The notes beneath the pieces are model-generated. The model ran no database searches, was not told the origin of the DNA, and saw nothing but the letters and a program-made list of their open reading frames with translations. This document shows, piece by piece, positions 4,743 through 7,807 of a stretch of 7,807 nucleotides of DNA. This stretch comes from Actinomycetota bacterium. Its GTDB lineage: Bacteria; Actinomycetota; Actinomycetes; Nanopelagicales; Nanopelagicaceae. Location: positions 1 to 7,807 of the forward strand of contig CANIAV010000032.1 in assembly GCA_947465365.1 (NCBI GenBank), written 5' to 3'. The translations under genes and the position numbers were made by a program. Within the stretch, counting starts at the first letter, position 1; each line of letters begins with the position of its first letter.

Positions 4743-6278
4743 ATGACCACTAAAACCGCGGTGAAAAATCTGCCGAAATTTTCCGCATCGCTACTTAGCG
4801 CGATTGAGGTGACGGTTGAGGCGCTCGCCGATTCTCAGGCGATTGCGATCGGATTTAAGGCGACTGCCGAAGGTGAATCAACGACTTACGATTTTCCAGC
4901 TCATTGCGCACTAGTTAAAAAGTTAGAGAAGTTATTTGATTTAAATCTAAGTGATGAACTTGAGTTTTTCTCTGCAGCTGGAAAACCCGGCGAAATATTT
5001 GAAATTCCAGTGGCATCAGATCAGATGCAGGCAGATCGCATACTTTTAATTGGGTTGGGCGACGGGACGACTCCTTCGCTGCGCCTTGCCGGTGCTGCTT
5101 TAGGACGCAAAGGTCGCGGCAAGGCCACCGTTATCTCTTCTATTTGCGTGGCAAATCACGACCAGTTAAAAGCATTTGCCATTTCGGTACAGCTCGGCGC
5201 ATATATCTGGACTCAGAAAACTGGAGCAACGCAAGAGTTGCCACAATTTTTATTTGCAACTGAGCGAGCTGAAACGATAGTTGATGCCGGTGTAATCGCC
5301 AGCGCTATTTCACGTACTCGCGATTTGGTACACACACCCTCCAATATCAAAAGCCCACTTTGGGTAGCCAATGAAGCAGAGAAGATAGCGGCCGAGAATG
5401 GGTTAGAAATTCGAGTTTTGGCAGGTAAAGAGTTAGCCGAATTTGGTGGGCTACGAGCGGTAGGTAATTCATCACCGAAACCTGGTCCGCGTTTTGTTGA
5501 ACTCACTTATCACCCAAAGGGAATGAAAAAGAATTCAGGCGCCCTGCCACACGTTGTGATTGTCGGAAAAGGAATCACCTTTGATACCGGTGGCGTTTCT
5601 TTAAAACGTCCTTACGACACCATGATGGCGATGAAGACCGATATGGCAGGTTCTGCCGCCGCCCTTGGCGCCATAAGTGCGCTCACACATTTTCAACCGC
5701 AGATACAGGTAACGGTTTTGATGATGCTCGCCGAGAATGCTCTGTCAGGAACTTCGCAACGCCCTAGCGATGTAATTACGCAATATGGTGGAAAAACGGT
5801 AGAAGTCTTAGATACCGATGCCGAAGGCAGGCTGGTTTTAGCAGATGGTCTGGCATATGCCGATAAGAATTTACGCCCAGATTATTTAATTGATATCGCA
5901 ACGCTAACCGGTTCTGCAACTTTAGGTTTAGGTAGACAACATGCTGCGATGTATACCCGCGATAAGAACATAGCCGAGAGTTTTTATGAGGCAGGCCAAC
6001 GTTCTGGTGATCGGGTTTGGCATATGCCTTTGGTCGATGATTATCACGAAGCGCTAGAAAGTCCGATTGCAGATTTAAGCCACGTTACAGCTAAGAAGAA
6101 ATTTAGCGCCGGCTCAATAACTGCAGCGCTCTTCCTTGAACAATTTGCTGGTGAACGGACCTGGATTCACTTTGATATCGCAGGAGTCGCTCGTAGCGAA
6201 GTAGATGCTGGCGAAAATCCTAAAGGCGGCACTGGTTTCGGTGTCCGACTTCTAATCGAATGGTTAACCACACTCTAA
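4743..6278 (+). CDS. pepA: Leucyl aminopeptidase, peptidase family M17
   Basis: A 511-aa cytosolic metallo-aminopeptidase that removes N-terminal residues from peptides; the family forms hexamers with two metal ions per active site. The N-terminal macro-like domain covers about 1-170 and the catalytic domain about 185-511. Active-site residues are all present: Lys276 and Asp281 in GKGITFDTGG (275-284), Lys288, Asp300 in MKTDMAGSAA, and Asp359, Glu361 and Arg363 in the signature DTDAEGRL (357-364). The loop between Lys288 and Asp300 seems one residue longer than in the bovine and E. coli enzymes as I recall them. I chose ATG 4743; TTG 4734 would add three residues but directly abuts the -10-like box. 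The next gene starts in the TAATG at its stop codon. The symbol reflects the family; pepB is used in mycobacteria. Confidence 0.95.
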   Translation: MTTKTAVKNLPKFSASLLSAIEVTVEALADSQAIAIGFKATAEGESTTYDFPAHCALVKKLEKLFDLNLSDELEFFSAAGKPGEIFEIPVASDQMQADRILLIGLGDGTTPSLRLAGAALGRKGRGKATVISSICVANHDQLKAFAISVQLGAYIWTQKTGATQELPQFLFATERAETIVDAGVIASAISRTRDLVHTPSNIKSPLWVANEAEKIAAENGLEIRVLAGKELAEFGGLRAVGNSSPKPGPRFVELTYHPKGMKKNSGALPHVVIVGKGITFDTGGVSLKRPYDTMMAMKTDMAGSAAALGAISALTHFQPQIQVTVLMMLAENALSGTSQRPSDVITQYGGKTVEVLDTDAEGRLVLADGLAYADKNLRPDYLIDIATLTGSATLGLGRQHAAMYTRDKNIAESFYEAGQRSGDRVWHMPLVDDYHEALESPIADLSHVTAKKKFSAGSITAALFLEQFAGERTWIHFDIAGVARSEVDAGENPKGGTGFGVRLLIEWLTTL

Positions 6279-6904
6279 TGATGATCGACCCACACACATA
6301 TGCTGAAACTTTTCTGCCCGAAGATGAAATCAAGAGAAATGCTCGTGCCGTTGGCGAAGAAATGGGCGCGGTAGATGCAACACCTGGAACCGGCGCTTAC
6401 CTAAAACATCTGGCACATATTTTATCGGCGCAATCTGTTGTTGAAATTGGTACCGGCTCAGGCGTTGGTGCGCTCTGGGTTTTAGAAGGCATGTTGGCAA
6501 GTGGCACTTTGACTTCAATAGATAATGAAATGGAACATAGCAACGCAGCTAAAGGTGCATTTCTAGATGCAGATATTGCTGCAGCGCGCTTTCGCCTAAT
6601 CACCAACCCTGCGATGGATGTTGTCACTAAGTTAGCTGACCGTGCCTATGACTTGGTTATCTTCCGCCATGATCCAGAGGATTTACCATTTGCCATAACT
6701 GAAGCTCATCGCATTTTGCGCAGTGGTGGCGTCTTTGTAATTGACAATTTCTTCGGTGGTGAAAAAGTTTCAGATCCGGCACAACGTGATCCCAAGACTG
6801 TGGCGCTGCGTGAGGCTGGGAAATCACTTAAAAACCAGGTAGACCTTTGGGTGACTTCACTCATACCGGTCGGTGATGGTTTGTTACTTGCTACAAAACT
6901 GTAG
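6278..6904 (+). CDS. Class I SAM-dependent methyltransferase, O-methyltransferase (OMT_3/COMT-like) family
   Basis: A 208-aa protein if started at ATG 6278, which shares one base with the pepA stop (TAATG); ATG 6281 or ATG 6260 are alternatives. The SAM-binding motif I is VVEIGTGSGVGALWVL (about 54-69), the acidic residue after strand 2 is in TSIDNE (79-84), and VFVIDNFFGG (152-161) carries the Asp156-Asn157 pair that binds metal in this family. N-terminal helices with EMGAVDATPGTGAYLKHLA fit the small-molecule O-methyltransferase group. The closest protein I recall is M. tuberculosis Rv1220c, with similar motifs and end. Odd point: the strand-4 motif usually read as F-I-D-A-D is here VIFRHDPED, so the first metal-binding Asp is Arg130. 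Substrate unknown, and catalysis may be altered. Likely co-transcribed with pepA and htrA. Confidence 0.88.
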   Translation: MMIDPHTYAETFLPEDEIKRNARAVGEEMGAVDATPGTGAYLKHLAHILSAQSVVEIGTGSGVGALWVLEGMLASGTLTSIDNEMEHSNAAKGAFLDADIAAARFRLITNPAMDVVTKLADRAYDLVIFRHDPEDLPFAITEAHRILRSGGVFVIDNFFGGEKVSDPAQRDPKTVALREAGKSLKNQVDLWVTSLIPVGDGLLLATKL

Positions 6905-6916
6905 GAAGATGGGCTT

Positions 6917-7807
6917 ATGAGTAATTCACAACCATCTGGAGGCCCTGCCGGCCCGTGGTGGATAGCGGCAAATAAAAGCAGCAAAGCCAATTTGATTACT
7001 CGCTCTAATGCAATCCTTTTAGCTTTTGTGGCTGGTTTAGTTGGCTCAATATTTGGTGCATCTTCATCTGGTTCACTCTTTGGCCACTCGATAAATATTT
7101 CTCACACTTCAAATGCGATCGAACGCGCTCCGGGTTCTGTGGCAGATATCGCCAAACGAGTTATTCCTTCAGTTGTTTCTATTGAGGCTACTACTAAAGA
7201 TGGTGGAGCAACTGGCACTGGTTTTGTAATTGAAAGCAACGGTTACATTCTGACCAATAATCACGTAATTGCAGCCGCGGTATCTGGCAACGGCACGATA
7301 GATGTGACTCTTAATAACGGACAGAAATACACTGCCAAAGTAATCGGTCGAGATTCGTCTTACGATTTAGCAGTATTAAAAATTGCCACAACTGGGCTAA
7401 CAGCTTTGCAATTTGGCGATAGCGATAAAGTCGCAGTCGGTGACTCTGTTATCGCAATCGGATCCCCACTTGGACTTTCCGGAACCGTAACCTTAGGAAT
7501 CATCAGCGCCAAAGATCGCGCTGTTACTGCCGGGGAAACTGGAAGTGATAACTCATTTATTAATGCGCTACAAACCGATGCGGCTATCAATCCTGGTAAT
7601 TCTGGAGGCCCATTAGTGGATGCAACAGGTGCGGTGATTGGCATTAACTCTGCAATAGCGACTCTGGGTTCATCCTTTGGTTCCCAAAGTGGATCAATTG
7701 GATTGGGATTTGCTATACCAATCAATCAAGCGCGCAAAACCGCTGATCAATTGATTAAGAACGGTAAGGCAACTTACCCAGTCATCGGAATTTCAATTGA
7801 TATGAAA
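6917..7807 (+). CDS. htrA: HtrA/DegP-like membrane-anchored serine protease, 5' part
   Basis: The first 297 residues are present; the frame is still open at the window end. A Gly/Pro-rich cytoplasmic start is followed by one transmembrane segment (about 32-47, NAILLAFVAGLVGSIF), which would place the protease outside the membrane. The trypsin-like domain spans about 75-275. The full catalytic triad is seen: His116 in TNNHVI, Asp150 in SSYDLAVL and Ser229 in INPGNSGGPL. IGSPLGLSGTVTLGIISA (181-198) and GLGFAIPIN (262-270) are further family blocks. PVIGISIDMK at the cut edge is where the linker to a C-terminal PDZ domain normally begins. The family degrades or processes misfolded envelope proteins. 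GGAAG-type Shine-Dalgarno (GGAAG, 6904-6908) lies 8 nt before ATG 6917, and the gene starts 12 bp after the methyltransferase, so it is probably the third gene of the pepA unit. Confidence 0.93.
   Translation, partial: MSNSQPSGGPAGPWWIAANKSSKANLITRSNAILLAFVAGLVGSIFGASSSGSLFGHSINISHTSNAIERAPGSVADIAKRVIPSVVSIEATTKDGGATGTGFVIESNGYILTNNHVIAAAVSGNGTIDVTLNNGQKYTAKVIGRDSSYDLAVLKIATTGLTALQFGDSDKVAVGDSVIAIGSPLGLSGTVTLGIISAKDRAVTAGETGSDNSFINALQTDAAINPGNSGGPLVDATGAVIGINSAIATLGSSFGSQSGSIGLGFAIPINQARKTADQLIKNGKATYPVIGISIDMK

Noticed and set aside
7360..7725. 121-aa minus-strand open frame within htrA
   Set aside because: The opposite strand encodes the HtrA catalytic domain with its Asp and Ser motifs; this frame is a shadow.
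1..7807. tRNA, rRNA, CRISPR array, insertion sequence or phage-like gene
   Set aside because: No cloverleaf-like segments, spaced direct repeats, transposase motifs or terminal inverted repeats were noticed; the genes are conserved chromosomal types.

Overview
The window reads as an ordinary, densely packed stretch of an actinobacterial chromosome with moderate GC (by eye somewhat under 50%). The actinobacterial-type DapD, the tiny DUF3117 protein, a LOG protein with the GGGHxSAMG motif and the gene order all point to Actinobacteria. The low GC, very short or overlapping gene junctions and apparently leaderless starts suggest a streamlined low-GC lineage such as the freshwater acI/Nanopelagicales group. 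That placement is inference, not shown by any marker gene here.

Layout. Bases 1-2176 (+) form an envelope block: the last 48 residues of an ABC-2 polysaccharide-export permease, its Wzt/TagH-like ATPase, and a secreted SpoIID/LytB-domain protein, all overlapping. dapD (2173-3111, -) converges on this block, with the two stop codons interleaved. dapD is divergent from a LOG-family phosphoribohydrolase gene (3142-3678), with only 30 bp between the two start codons. After the LOG gene come an SRPBCC-fold protein (3695-4150), a 64-aa protein that is essentially only a sigma-70 region 4 helix-turn-helix (4161-4355), a 137-bp gap with a leader, and the 59-aa DUF3117 gene (4493-4672). A second apparent transcription unit follows: M17 leucyl aminopeptidase (4743-6278), an O-methyltransferase-like protein (6278-6904, TAATG overlap) and the first 297 residues of a membrane-anchored HtrA/DegP-like serine protease (6917 to the window end).

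How the genes relate. The set dapD - LOG - DUF3117 - O-methyltransferase - htrA recalls, from memory, the order of the Mycobacterium tuberculosis Rv1201c-Rv1223 region. There, sigE and rseA lie between the methyltransferase and htrA; here those two genes touch. Functions visible are export of a surface glycan, peptidoglycan trimming, lysine/diaminopimelate synthesis for peptidoglycan, nucleotide-monophosphate hydrolysis, peptide turnover and envelope proteolysis.

No mobile element, CRISPR array, RNA gene or clearly novel multi-gene system was seen. The points most worth checking are the methyltransferase that has lost a usually conserved metal-binding Asp, the isolated sigma region 4 protein, and the repeated SD-less starts preceded at 6-9 nt by a TANNNT box.
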